Shown here in pieces: positions 12,088-24,855 of a DNA stretch of 64,000 nucleotides. How positions within the stretch are numbered: the first letter of the stretch is position 1; each line of letters starts with the position of its first letter. The position numbers and the translations under genes are program-made. The DNA lies in NCBI GenBank assembly GCA_949357655.1, contig CASHTG010000005.1, forward strand, positions 682,001 to 746,000, read 5' to 3'. A model generated the notes under the pieces. It made no database searches, was not told the origin of the DNA, and saw nothing but the letters and a program-made list of their open reading frames with translations. Source of the stretch: Parascedosporium putredinis. Lineage: Eukaryota > Ascomycota > Sordariomycetes > Microascales > Microascaceae.

Positions 12088-14905
12088 GTTGTGTGTACGT
12101 GCGTGGTCTGTAGGTGTGTTTTTCTTTTGGTAGGGGGAGAGGAAGACAGAGATAGCTTGATATCAAGTCTGCTGTTCGGCCTCGACGAGAATGAATATTC
12201 GTTCTTGTTTGATGGAGAAAAGATGGGGAAGGAGGAAGGGAAGAGAAAAAAATTGGTCAGGTTTGCAGGTTTGGCAAGTTTTATTAGAATGTGGGAAAGA
12301 AGAGGAAAAGGTGGTGGGCAGGTACTAGGTAGCACAGTTTCGCAGGGAAGGATGGAAACAGATCAACAAGGATGATGATGATGCTGATGATGGAATGGCT
12401 GTTTTTCGTTCCTCTTGGTTCCAGGAAACGGGCCTGGCGACGGGGCCAGCCAACCACATGGATGCCATGGCCTGAAGCTAGGTGGGTACCTTGTATTTTG
12501 GAACGGGGTTTTAGGGGCGACGAGAGGGCCAACCCACTACGGATAACGTGCTATGACTGCATGGTTGTACCCGGGCGTGAGTGCGCAAGGTCGATAGCTC
12601 CAGTCGAATGACATTTGATCCTCTTTGCTTGTGACTTTGTAGCTATACAAGTCACGGTACAAACGGGTCGAAAACCTGAGGCTTTTGGCTGCTTCTTTGC
12701 GCACGCCATCAGCTAAGCTGGGTAATATATTGACTAGGTATTCCAGGTCTCGCTTTGTAACCGTGTCTCTGAGGAATATTTACACTGTTGCTGTCGCAAG
12801 CAGCCTGCGCCGAGACCGAGCATGATGCACGATTCCCAAGCTCAAGTATTGCCCGAAACGCCAGTCTAAAAAAGGTTCGATCCGTCGGTAGAGAGCATTA
12901 TCATGCCCACCTCATAGGTACTGCTGCCCAAAGCTCCAAGCATCTGCCATCACTCAAATCACCTCGTCTTTCTCATCCAAACATTTCGTGTGGTCCTCTT
13001 GCATGTTTTTGGCGGTCCCTCTGTCTTGTTATGCCTCCCCTATTCCCGCATACGACACAATTTCGGTGTTATCCGTTGCCATAATAACAACCCCGGTCTA
13101 TTTTATTGTATTCCAAGTGAATATCAGTCCTCGATTTTTTCTTGTGTCCGTTCTAGTATGATGTGGTTTTCTTCTTCTTTTCTTTTTCGGACTCGGGCTA
13201 TTATTATCGATCCGGCTGATCAGCTAGTTCCATGAGTTGTTCTTTTTCCTTGAAGAGTGTCCGTTGGTCTTTCGTACTCCGTGCCACGGCAACGGACCGT
13301 GTCAATCCTCGTCACAGGAAACAGCTCACGACGCAACTTGAAAGGTCAAGCTGTCGCGTGAAAACAAGTACCGGTACTTGCTATCTCCCGAGACTTCCCG
13401 CCAGCGAAGGTTGGCACGGTCGCGATTGCCCCCAAAGCCCACAAACCCACCAAGAAAGCAGGAGCCGCTAAAATAGGTTTTGGTACATGATGTGATGTTG
13501 ACAGAACCCCCTCTGTTCTTTTTTCCTTTTCTTTTTTTTCTTATCGCATCCAGTCCCCGAACACGCCTTTCGTTTGCCCTCGCATGGATCATGGTTACCA
13601 GGCGAGCAAACAGGCTAGGAGGGAAATGCACCCCACTATACTGAACCATTACAAAACCAAGCTGTAATACTGCACGTCTCTGCTGCTAGTAAAAACTGGG
13701 GGAGGGGGATCATCGGAAATCGAAAAAGAAACCGGAGAGCCCTGGTGTTGAAGAGCACGGCTTGAGCTTCGTGCTGCATCTCCATCTCCCTGACGTATTC
13801 TTTTTTTTTTTTTCACACATTGAGCACTAAAGCACATCTTCCGATCTCTGCCTGCAGGCAGTACAGTACCCAGACGGGCCGTGCTGTGCTGCCTGCCAAC
13901 CTATGTGCCCACCCCTCCGCTTGCTTCCACCCTTTTCTCTTCTTCCCTGAAACCAACACCACCTTTTGATCCTCCCCTCCCCTTCGCTCTCTCCCACACC
14001 CATCCACACTCGAGAGCGAGCGAGTAACAACGCGTCCTGTGGCAATCACCCCTTTTTCCAGGGCAAATCAAAGAGCACCGTTGCGGGCATAGCATTGCAC
14101 GATATTCACAGTGCTCCTCGATGTAAAACAGATTGTATTATGGGATGATCTCTTGTCGCCTTGGGGCTCTCTTTGGCTCTTTGGGATGTAGTAATAGAAT
14201 TTTGATCTTTTTCTTTTCTCACATCATCCCCTCTTCTATTTGATTCCAAGGGAAACTGAGACTTGGGTCCACGCCGGACGCTCGCGTGCTCAGCACCAGT
14301 TGCCCCCACCACCGCCCACCACCGGGGTCATTCTGGAGCAGAATAGCATGTGATTGTCTGTCCCACCACCCACTCAGGAACCCCCGCTTACTCATACCCC
14401 GACATGCATCTCGCGTCTGAAAGAGTAACATCGCTTGAAGCTCTCGACGATTCGCAAGGGAAGCAATATATCCAGATCTCTTGAGGATCGCATCTAATAA
14501 AAGCCTTTTCATCTCAAAAAGAGAAATTCGTAGCCGCTCCCTAGAGCTCACAGCCGCGAGAGCAAGATGCTGTCCACCTTTGTTCCGGACTTGTTGGCGA
14601 GCGAGTACATGCACCCACATGAACTACTCGCCCCTCCTTCCCTTTTTCCATCACTCCCTCAGCCAAGCCGTGGCCCCTTTGCGCCCCACAATAGCTCCCA
14701 AGCGGACCTTACATGGATATTAGTACTTTGCTCGGATACTGCGCTGCCCCTCACCTAAAACTAGTGCGACATCATCACAATTCTTTCTCGCGACGAGCAG
14801 GTCAATAGTTGTTAGCCGAATAGTTCTTCCTCTTCTTCCTTTGCCAGCACCGGGATAATATCTGCTGGTCCCTAGAGCTAGAATCCCTGGCATACAGCGT
14901 TAATC

Positions 14906-14907
<2 letters not shown>

Positions 14908-14950
<43 letters not shown>
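14908..14950. repeat. (GA)n microsatellite, about 21 units
   Basis: An uninterrupted GA dinucleotide run in an otherwise gene-free stretch. Length is likely polymorphic between strains. Confidence 0.95.
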
Positions 14951-14954
<4 letters not shown>

Positions 14955-15216
14955 CCTACTAAAACCAAAGCACGGCCGATCATGGAGAAAATAAATAAAT
15001 CAAGCGTCACAGAACGAAGCCATTGACACTCTTTCTTCGTCCCCACCCCTCCATTCCACCCCCAAGCTCCCGACTATGACGCAACATCGACACCATCCAC
15101 TCAATGACGCCAACCCGAAGCAATTCCCCAGAGTGTTTGCATCATTGCACATTCGACGCCTTTGCTTCGAAACAAATATCCACCCACGAACGCCATGGTT
15201 CTTTGCCGAACACCTT

Positions 15217-15260
15217 GCACACGTACACACACACATTTACATACACACACATACATGCAC
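15217..15260. repeat. AC-rich simple repeat
   Basis: Imperfect AC/CA dinucleotide tract interrupted by TTTACAT and TACATG steps. Confidence 0.8.
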
Positions 15261-17043
15261 AAAAATTTAAAAAAGGGATGCTGCTCAGCTGAAGGGGAAG
15301 GGGGAAGGGGGAGAAAAAGAATCAAAGATGAATTTAGACTCGAGGCTAATCCCCTCCCTCTCCCTCCTTTCAAAGCTTGGAGAAAAAAGTCAATCCCTCG
15401 AGAGAAGCTCCCGTCGAGCAAGTTCCCGAGATGTGCGGGCGGAAGCCCGGATAGATATCCTGATAATAGAACCAACCAAGGCCCAGGGGAAGAAAAAGAA
15501 AAAGAAAAAAAAAGAAAAAGGAGTAAACGGGCAAACCTTAACACGAATGGTTCCCTCGCGTGAGCCCTTACCTCATCCGTCTTCCCTGAAGAGCAGCACC
15601 GGGAGAGAGCTCCGGATTGTCATGGTCCCCAGCTCATAGCTCTGCAAGAGGCTGAAGCCAAAAAGACAAGAAACCGACCAAGGCTAAAAAGGTAAAAAAC
15701 TTCCAACTAAATCAAATAAAAGATTTCATTGATATAATCTGGTGGCCTCGATGGAGCCAAAATATTCATCCGCTATGTACAATCAAGCCCCCTTAAATCT
15801 TCGCCATTTCTCCATTTCCCTTTCATATATATATGTATGGATGTATACAATCCTTCACGAAAAAAAACGCCATGTGCTCCATTCCCTTGACCTCTGTGCC
15901 CCGAGGGCTCAAGAACTCGGGGATCTATGTTCATCACACATGGAGTGGAATTTTGTGACGGGGTCTAGAAACAGGTGAAGAAGAACAAAAAGGGATAACC
16001 AACTCCCCGCGTCCTAGATGACGACGATGGCTTGCTCATCCTTCTTTCGAGGGCATTTTTCCCCACGGCCGTCCAGTCTAATGATAATAATAAAAATGCA
16101 AGGTAATGATAATAAGGGGTTAAAAAAGTTTGTGTTGTTCTGAAGTGAAACTCCCAGGGTATATATGAACAAACTTTCCTCCCCTTCCTAATTGTACAAG
16201 GAAAGAGGTAGAAAAAGAGAAGAAGGAGAATAAAATAAAAGAAGAAGAGAAGAGTGTGGAGATGGAAGAAAGGTAGTTAGAGGGACGGATCGTAGATGAG
16301 GAGCCGGAGCGGGAATTCGACTGCTCCCGGTCCAAAGTGTGATCCGGCGTAAAAGGGTGGTTTGGAGTTTGACTCGGTCTCTCAAAGGGGTCTAGAGAGC
16401 GTGCTAGAGAGGAGAATAAAGAAAGTATAAGAGTAAGGTTTCAGTGCATCGGGGTTAGGGAGGGTTTGGTGCACCAAATGCAAGCCAAGAGATTAAAAAA
16501 GGTCGGAATGGCTGATGAACAAAAAGGTCAAGAGGTAGGTTGTAAGTGGTTGCCGCACCACGGACGCAAAAAGGAACCAGGTCTGTGTGTCTTGTTTTCT
16601 TTGTGCGTGTGTGTGTGCGGAGTGCAGCACACGCTGCAGAGTGTGACTTGGCCATGCATCCAGCCAGCCAGCTCTCTCTCCCTGGTTCCACGTCATGCGG
16701 AGGCTGCAGTCCGTCAACGCAATCAGATGCAGCTATGGTGCGAAGGAGGGAGGAAAAGACAGAGTAGGTCGTGCCGACTTGCGTGGACCACAACCTCCAG
16801 CCCCAAGCAAACCCCGCGCTATCTGTCCTTTCCTTTTCCCCAGAGCTTTTGTGGGGGTGGAAGGATGTAAAAGGGTGGAAAACAGAGTGAGTGGGTGGAC
16901 AAGGCAGCAGCGCATGTAGCACCGACGCAGGCACCGATTTATCCACGACTGGAGGAATAAGAACAAGGCTTGGGGTGAGGACCAGCGGCGGCTGCCTTGC
17001 GCAAATGAATCATTGCAATCGAGCCACCTGTTCTTCTCTCCCC

Positions 17044-20000
17044 TCACCTCCTCCAGCCCCAGAATCCGCCGCCGTTGCCGTTGCCGTTGCCGCTATTCGC
17101 CGTCCCGTTCGTTCCGCCGGTTCCCGCGCTCGTCGTCGTCGTCCCCGTCGCCCCCACCACCACCCCGGCCGATTTCGTCGCACCTTCTCCCCCGTTGTTG
17201 TTATTGTTGTTATTGCCGGCGGCAAAGCGACCCAGGATACCCATCGCCGCCTGTCCCGCCGACTGCGCAGCCGAAGCCGCCGAGGCTGCCGCCGCAGAAG
17301 CCGCCACCGACGCGGCCGACGCCGTCCCGGGGCTGGCGGGTCCGCACCCGGCGCGATGCCGTAGGCCCGCCTAAACGCGTCGAGCTTGCGCCGCGCGTCC
17401 TCGGCCTCCTCCTTGGCAATGGCCTCCGCCGTCTTGGCCTGCACGAGCTCGCGGAGAAGCACGTCCTCGTTGTTCGCGTTGCCGGCGGCGGCGCCACCGG
17501 AAATGGAGGGCGCCAGGGATGAGGTGCGCCTACTGTAGGCTGAAGGAACCGACGGCGGCGACCCGCTGCGCCCGAGCTTGAACTCGCGGAGCCCGCTGCC
17601 AACCGTTGATAGACGCCGGTCAGCGCCGCCTCCTCCGGTCATGGTATCCCGACCGCGGATTCCGCCCGCGTCATTCGAGGCGCTCGCCGCGGGCCGAGCC
17701 CGTATTTGCTGCACCTGCTTCTCAAGCCTCTGCTTGTCCTGGTGCAGCGTCCTCACGTGGGCGTGACTTTCGCGCACAGTCTGTTTCAACCCTGCCGCCT
17801 CCTGATCCAGCTCGTAGATGCGTCTGCTGTACTGCTGCGACTCAGCCACCGCCGCCGCCAGCTTCTCCTTGGCCTCGGTAAGCTCCTCGTATAGCTGCAT
17901 CTTGGACGGCAACGGTGAGAGCCCATCCTGTCCTTCTTGTATCCCAAACCTCTGCTCCACTACCCCGAGCTCCGCTCCGGCCTCGCTTGAATCCGCGCCT
18001 GCCCGCAGCCGGTTGACCAGCACCCTCACGACCTCTTTATCCTCAGCGCGCTCTGCCTGCTCCTGCTTCAACTGGCTCGCTAGTAGCGCTTGATTCCTTT
18101 GTAGCTCGCTTAGCACCGTCAAAAGGTCCTCGATCTGATCGTTGAGGTATTTCTCGTTGGACGTCTTAGTATTCGAATTGTATCGCGGCTTCTCCGTCTC
18201 GTTGCTTCCGGCCGTGCTCGCGCTGCGGCTGACCGCCGCCGGGGGTGCAGGGGTGACCGAGACCGGGACCGAGGCCGCCACGACGGAACCTCCCGTCGCC
18301 GTGATAGTGTCGCTGCTGCTGCTACCACCGCCGGCAATGATGTCGGTAGACGACCGCCCGCCCTTGATGCTATCCGACGACGACGACTGACTCGAGACGC
18401 TGGTGGCCTTGGTGGAAGCGCTACTGGCAACGCTGGCGGAGCTCGCTTCCATCGAGTTGAGGGTAGAGGCCAGGCTCTGCTTCGACGTGCTCCGGCGCAG
18501 CATCGCCACGGGCGTCGACGGAGCCTCGAGCCGGGGGCTCAGGTTCGCCGACCTGCCCGACGCTGACGCCGACGATAGCGGCCTGGTTGGCGACCCGCGT
18601 CCCAGGAACCTCGAAGCTGCTGCGTTGACGTTATCCTCCGAGGCTGTTGTTCGTAGCGCGACATTAGCACCGCTCGTGGCTCCAACATGGGCCGTTCCCC
18701 TCGACGATTCCGTTCTGGATAATAATTCCTGCTTGTAGGTGGTTTCTAGGTAGAGTAGCCTGTCGTGTTCGACCTGTCCGCTTAGGCTGATAACGTCGTG
18801 AACGAATTCGTCGGCGTTGTAATGGTAAGAATCCCAAGCGCTGCGGGAAAGGAGAAGCTGGGTCACGTCTTCGGGCCGTGTGCATGCCAGGATCTTGGCC
18901 TCGTTCCTGCGCATCAACGACAGGGCGACGCGCATAAGAGTTTCCGTCGCCCCCTCGGCTAGGAGAATATCATAGATGCGAAACAGCATGGGCAGGGGAC
19001 ATGTTACGGCGAAAAACTGAGGAACCACTGTGAAACATAGGACGGGTCAACCTGCAGATCATCAAGGTGGGTCGATACGGTGGGGAGATTGTGCCGCAGA
19101 AGCTCTCGAAACTGGTATGTTCGAAGCTGCAGCCCAGAAAATCAGGCTGGAAGCAGCTGCGCAAATCATACCGTTCCATCAATCTGTCGTGGTGCAAATG
19201 TATTTGTTAGCGAATATTACGATTTCGGACGGCAGGTCAAATAGGGGGCACCGTGTGCACGTGTGGATGAAGCATCTCCAAAAACCCGGGACCCGCCCCT
19301 CCATTTCCTCCCCTTGAGCCCATGTTTCGTCCCTTGGGCTTTGTTGTGAAAAGCCCCGCACGAACCAACGAATGGGTAACAAGTAGCAATGCAATCGCCG
19401 AGGAATTGAAAAGGGGAAAACAAAAGTATAAAAAAATTACAGTCGGAAAGGAAATTCAATGGTACATAAGATGTGGGCAGGGAAAAGACGATGCATGGGT
19501 AAAAGGTGAAAAATGAAGAAATGATGGCCAAAAAAATTTCAGACTTACCGAACGAGCACGCAAAAGGCGGCCTTGTCAGGCATGTGCATCAGCAGCGGGC
19601 CTACCAGGTAAGCCAGGCCTTGGCAGTACCCAATCTCAGGGTCGTACAAGCTAAAGGACTTGAGCACCTGTGCGAGCATGCGCTGGCCATCGCCGCCGGA
19701 CTCGCGGAACATGTCCACACCGGGAAGCTCCGGGCAAGCTCCTTGCTGAAGACGGGGTCGACGGGGCTCGTCTCGCCACATAATCGGTCGTATTCCTCTT
19801 CCAAAGCGGCGTCACGCGCGTCCGAGATGCTCTGCCACACCACGCCTCGCAAGGGCGGCGGTATGCCCTTTCGGATCTTGTTCGTTAACAGGGTAGGCAG
19901 CCTCTCGGCCGTCTGTTGATAGTCCTTCACCAGCGCGGCGTAGAATTCTAAATCGGTCATCGGAGGGGGCGGTAGCATCGAGTAACGTAGAGCCTGGGGT

Positions 20001-20930
20001 GTGGGTCCGGTAACCATCTTTTTGAGCTGACTTATCGAGGGGGTTGTGAGCGTTGTGACGACGAGGTTGATTCCCGCTCTGCTGTTTCCGCCCGACCTAG
20101 CTTGGGGCTCTCTATCCTGTAACTCTCCTGCTCAAGTCTGGCACGTACGAGATTCGCAGACTACACGATGTATTAGTAGGCGGTATTACACGGTATTACA
20201 CATAACGTCGTAACACTAGTTACTGAGCTGCCTGGTGGGGGTGGTTCGCATACATTTCCCATCTGCTCATCCTTTGGCTGTTCGTTCTCAGTCTTCTGTA
20301 GTTCGTCCCAGTTCACCGAGGGCTCACGCGTCGGGGTCGAGGGAGTCGGGGTATCCACGGTTCGCTGTCTCTCGTCATCGTCATCGCCGGATTCCTGTAA
20401 CTCGGTTTCGAGGCTCCGTACTGCCTCCTGCGGCCTAGGGGTATCGTCCTGCGGAGTGGTCCCATCGTCCACGTCCACGGCCACGCTACTCCTCCCTGCC
20501 GAAGTAGCCAACAGGTCGGAGACCGCATCTTGCTGCCCAGACCCTATCGTTTCCGTACTCCTCCCTAGCCAGCTCGGACCAAGCGGTACGGGGATATTCG
20601 TGTCGATGGCAAGCGAGGGTGGACCGGATAAGGGCACGGTGACCATGGAGTCATGGGTCATGTCAGACTGCGCTATGCTGTAGTTATTAGTGTTGTTGCT
20701 TTTGCCTTCCGTCACAGGAGAGGCCACCGCCGATGCATCCATCTCCGCTCCCGCTTCCGCCGCCCTGGGGCCTGACTCGCGCCCATTGCTTTTTGTGGGG
20801 TGGTCGGGCCATCGTCGCGCTGGAAAGGCTGGGAGATCTGGAAGGACTGGGAGGTTCGGATGGGTTGAAATGGTTGAAATCCCGGGATGGGCTCTTCATC
20901 GTGGGGATTTCCAGGTAGGCCCTCCACCAC
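17044..20930 (-). CDS. GYP5: GYP5-like TBC-domain Rab GAP with coiled-coil tail, about six frame breaks
   Basis: Probable GTPase-activating protein for exocytic Rab GTPases. Exons on the minus strand: 20254 to about 20930, 19549-20160, 17044-19183. Order: acidic Ser/Thr-rich N-terminus with SVNWDELQKTENEQ, linker SISQLKKMVTGPTPQALRYS, TBC domain with the arginine-finger stretch KELARSFPGVDMFRE and the glutamine finger PEIGYCQGLAYLVG, FFAVTCPLPMLFRIYD, then long Ser-rich and coiled-coil segments, and a short C-terminus with Asn7 ending GGGFWGWRR. The first intron has a perfect TACTAAT branch site. One-base deficits lie at 20791-20795 (proposed), 20039-20043, 19720-19721, 19133-19135, 19012-19016 and 17326-17332. 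The start is uncertain: ATG 20930 followed by the A5 correction reads well, an ATG in another upstream frame is possible, and ATG 20742 is the shortest choice. About 1,081 residues lie from ATG 20742. Confidence 0.85.
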
Positions 20931-23900
20931 CGAGGAGAAAAGAATCCATCGTGGAGGAGCCTGGGGTGGTGTGCGTTTGTCGAGAGAAGGTGTGCGAGCA
21001 CCAAAGGGGAGGGGATGAATGGCGGATCAAGGCCGAAAAAGGCCAACGCCGCAATTCCCGACTGCTACCTCAGTGAAAAGTAGATTGTGCTTCGTTCCAT
21101 CAAGGGGGAATTCTCTCGTCGAGGGGATCAAAGGCTGGCAAGTCTTCGTGAGGACCGAGAGGGGCTAGCGTTCTCCCTCTCTCTCTTTATCCCTCTGCCT
21201 CTACCTTTTTTTCTGGCCTTGTGGGCTTAGGCGGGCTTGGGTTTGTAGTCCCAGTACCAAGCAAACGTTGGGTTTTGGGCTGAATTCTCGCTCGTCTCGC
21301 GTCGTCGTTTGTTGCCCGGGTGTGGCTCAGTCTCGCCGCAGCTCGTAGTCGAGTGGTGTGGTGAGATTATGGCATGCAGGAAAGATTTCGTGGTATGGTT
21401 GGTTCGGGAGCGAAAGGAGGGCGAGAAAACACTCGAAGCGATTGGGGGCGGGGCCGCCGAGAGGATTTGTTCGTGAGGGTGAGATTGGGAAGAGATTCGG
21501 TTTTGCTCAAAGGGCGGAGAGAAGAGGTTGCGTGTAGGTCAAAGAGTCGGTCCGTGTTGAGGAAGCCCCACAGAAACCCGCCTCCCGAAAATAAGATCGA
21601 GAGAGGAGAGGAAGAACAAGAAAATAAAATAAAATAAAGCAGCAATTGTGAACGTCAGTCGGAAAGGGGGATGGATTCGGAGGTTGTCCTCAACCACGAT
21701 ACGACAAGGCCAGCGGATGATTCTTTTTAGTGGAGGTTGGTGTCGATACTACACTACCTCTCTTTCCAGCCTGGCCAACATCAATGTCCACAAATTTCAA
21801 GGGTTTAATGTTACAGTGCAGGCATGTTTTGGTGCGAGTCTACAAAGTCCAGTGGAGGAAAGAGCGGAGCAGCCCAAGTACATTGTTCAATGTTCGATTA
21901 ATCCCGGGTCAATGATCAATGATGGATCCCAAGATCCCAATGGACACCGCTACAGACACAAAGAGCCCAACTTCAGCGCTGTGTCTTGTGCTGTGGGTAC
22001 GAAGTCAAGGGACCTTGAGGGGCTTCCTGGACGAAATGCTTGATTGGGCCCATCGCTTGAGATGGTGCACTCCACTGGTGTCCTGTGAGAACATTGAATG
22101 CAGCAGAGGTCATTGAACTGACCAAACTGATGATTTATGGACCCATCAGAGACCCTGGACTGCGACAGGGGCTTGCCATGGGTGAATGGGTCTAATGGAT
22201 CCTTTTGGCTCAAGCCCGCAATTGGTTCCCCTGGCCCTAAACTCGCGCCGGATCCAAGATCAATTGTTGATCAGTGACCATTCCAAGATTGCCTAGGGTC
22301 TCGTGTACTCCTTCAGGCTGAATTGCCCATACCGGTACCTCGAAAGCAGGACCTACACTATTAGACCATGAGACCCAGGGCCTCTCACGTCAAGTATCAT
22401 GTAAAGCACCCGTAAGATATCATATCTCTCAAAGACTAGAGAATGACCATTCTCCCATATCTAGAACCACAGATAAAGTGCACCAGTGTCTCGTCAAATA
22501 AAAGCTCATCTGCGTGTCCGTGTTCACGCCCAAACCAAGGCCGCAAGACGTCGTTCCCTTTGATGGCGACCCAACAGGCGGCTCTAGTGCAGCGTAGAGG
22601 GGATCGGGTTTCATCCATCCACTGCCTCTGTTGAGCCAAGAAGACTGAAACCACTCAATCGGTCGCGGGTAGGCTGTCTGGGCCGGCACACGACACAGCT
22701 CCAGCGCCAAAACCGCCTGTCACGGAGGCAAAACCGTACGACGGAGGGGGCCGGCGGTGAGCAGGGCCACACGCGTGCAGACAATGGACTGGTGTCGTTG
22801 CCTTTGCGACATCGAAACCGTCAAGCTCCTTGACAGCATCTCCACAATGTCTGAGAGCGAGCGAGACATGATTCTGCGCTCATCGCCGCCACCACCACGA
22901 GCTACAGGGTTGACAGCTAGCCTTGAAGTTAGTGCTCTCGTCAGACTCGTGTTGATGTTTCTGTCTCGCCCCATTGCTAGACAGACCCAGAAGACCCTCC
23001 CAGCCTTCCGGGGTTTCTTTCGCATTCTCCAGTTTTTAAACAGGACCTTGATAATGATACAAACAAAAGAGCGAAAAAAGAAAAAAAAGATTCCGTGCTT
23101 ATCTCGTCCCTGTCGACTTCGATGTTCTCCTCGGTCATTTCGATTATGAGGGGGCATCAGAAATCCGCCCTATGGGCATTTTCTTCGTAGAAATTCCCCT
23201 TGCGCTCCCCTTTCCCCTATCAATATCACCCAACTAGGCAAGGTCGGACAATTACCAAATGCTTGTCCCGCATACACTATGGAGCAGCCAAGAAGATGGC
23301 GCTTATGAGCGCGAATGATGATGGCCCATCCTTCCCCCAATTCAGTAACAAAAAAGAAACACGCGAAACTAACACCCGCGACATTGAAGCAGTTTCCACC
23401 TTCTCCACAGCGCTATCTTGCCGTTCCTGCTTTTGGATCGCCACCGTCGGCCATCAAATTACCACCACATCCCCTTTTCCAGCTTTACGGCTAGTGTAAT
23501 CATTTTTTTCCTTCTTCGGCCTTGTCCACCCCACGGCACTGGAGAGACGAGACTTGGTACCCACAAGTACGAAGTATTAAGCCCTTGTGCGAAGAAGAAG
23601 AAGCCTACAAAGAGAGCCTATCGAAAGATGCCTCGCGCCGTTGAACATACTGGCTCGGTCAGTAGGATGAGAATCATAATCATGCCGTTGTAGGATCTGC
23701 ATCACTCGTCCCTCAGATCAACCTTTTTGGCCCTTTCGCTTTTCCCTTTGCATTGGAGTGTAGTTCATCCGTCGCCGAAGAAGGGGATAAATAGAGTAGC
23801 CCCACTCGTTGACACGCGAGAGCCTCGCGCCGTGATAGGCTTGGTTTAGGATTGTGACTGATAGCCTAGTCAACTGCCTTCTTTGTGATCAGCTCCGGCC

Positions 23901-24855
23901 AGGGCGTTCATGGTCATACGGTATTACGGCACGCGGCGCTGTACATCGATCAATCAACGAGATATGAGGATTCAGCTAGAAGCAAAGAGGCAAGTCCTTG
24001 ACTGATCATCCAAATCTGGCAATCATCCTAGAAATCAAGTCCGTGCCGAGTATGTTAAAAACACCTCGAGCGTAACCCCTATGTTTGCTGTTGCTGAAAG
24101 TGATCAATTGATGGGGAAGACGAGACTTCACTCCCCGACGATGTGTGAGGAAGGCGCAAGAGGCACGATGCTTACGCTGTCATCATGCTATAAATCGGCA
24201 TCAATTCATCAGTGGTACCTCGGAGAAAAGGAGAAAAACGCCGGCTGGTACGTAGTGGAGAGTGTCGTGCCTGCCCTACCCAGCCATGTCTCACCCATAT
24301 TCGCCATTCTCGAGGAAGGTGCGATACAGAAACCCGGCCTTGGCAAGTCAAGGCCGAGCACGTTTGAATCAGCGCCTGTTCGACTTCTACCAAGCAGCAT
24401 CTCACGGACACTAAAAAGAAGACAAGAAGCGTTTGTAATGAGAAAAAAAAGCAAGACGCTATATAAGCCACCACACTCAATGTCAGCTCCATGAGATGGG
24501 GAAAAGCAACAATGTGAATCTCAGGACAGAAACAAAGCTCGTCCATTTACGGCGTCGTATTAATATTATAACCAAGTGATAGCACCAAACACATACAGCA
24601 CGGAAGGGGCCAACAGAGAAACGCCCACGACGTTTGGGGGCCAAGAGATTCGAACCCAGATAGCTTTCCAACATCGATCATCGACAAACTTTTTTCAACC
24701 ATCATCCCAAGTCTCGTGCCGCACTCTTCTCTCGAGACATCTCCCAACCCTCTCGCATAACTACCCCCATCGCTTACACGTTAGATCCAAGACACATAGA
24801 ACCCCTACTGCAAACCTCGGAAAGTCTCAGACGAGAAACGTTCTCTCTTGGGCAT
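20931..24855. other. 3.9-kb gap, no gene recognised
   Basis: Contains the promoter region of the TBC gene at left and the 3' flank of the repeat-protein gene at right. Open frames are short and unconvincing. Isolated copies of GATCAATTG (22258, 24102) and TACGAAGTA (23568) occur here. Confidence 0.5.

Larger units (their letters stand above)
11814..17043. other. 5.2-kb gap with microsatellites, no gene recognised
   Basis: Left end is the RTN1 promoter and leader; right end is the 3' flank of the TBC gene. Between them are short tandem repeats, a T12 run near 13801-13812 and pyrimidine- or purine-skewed tracts. Frames longer than 100 codons exist but are low in complexity and match nothing I know. 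Confidence 0.5.

Noticed and set aside
24630..24690. Possible tRNA on the minus strand (GGGTTCGAATCTC-like B box near 24650)
   Set aside because: The bases on each side of the loop do not pair as a T stem and no acceptor stem or A box fits.
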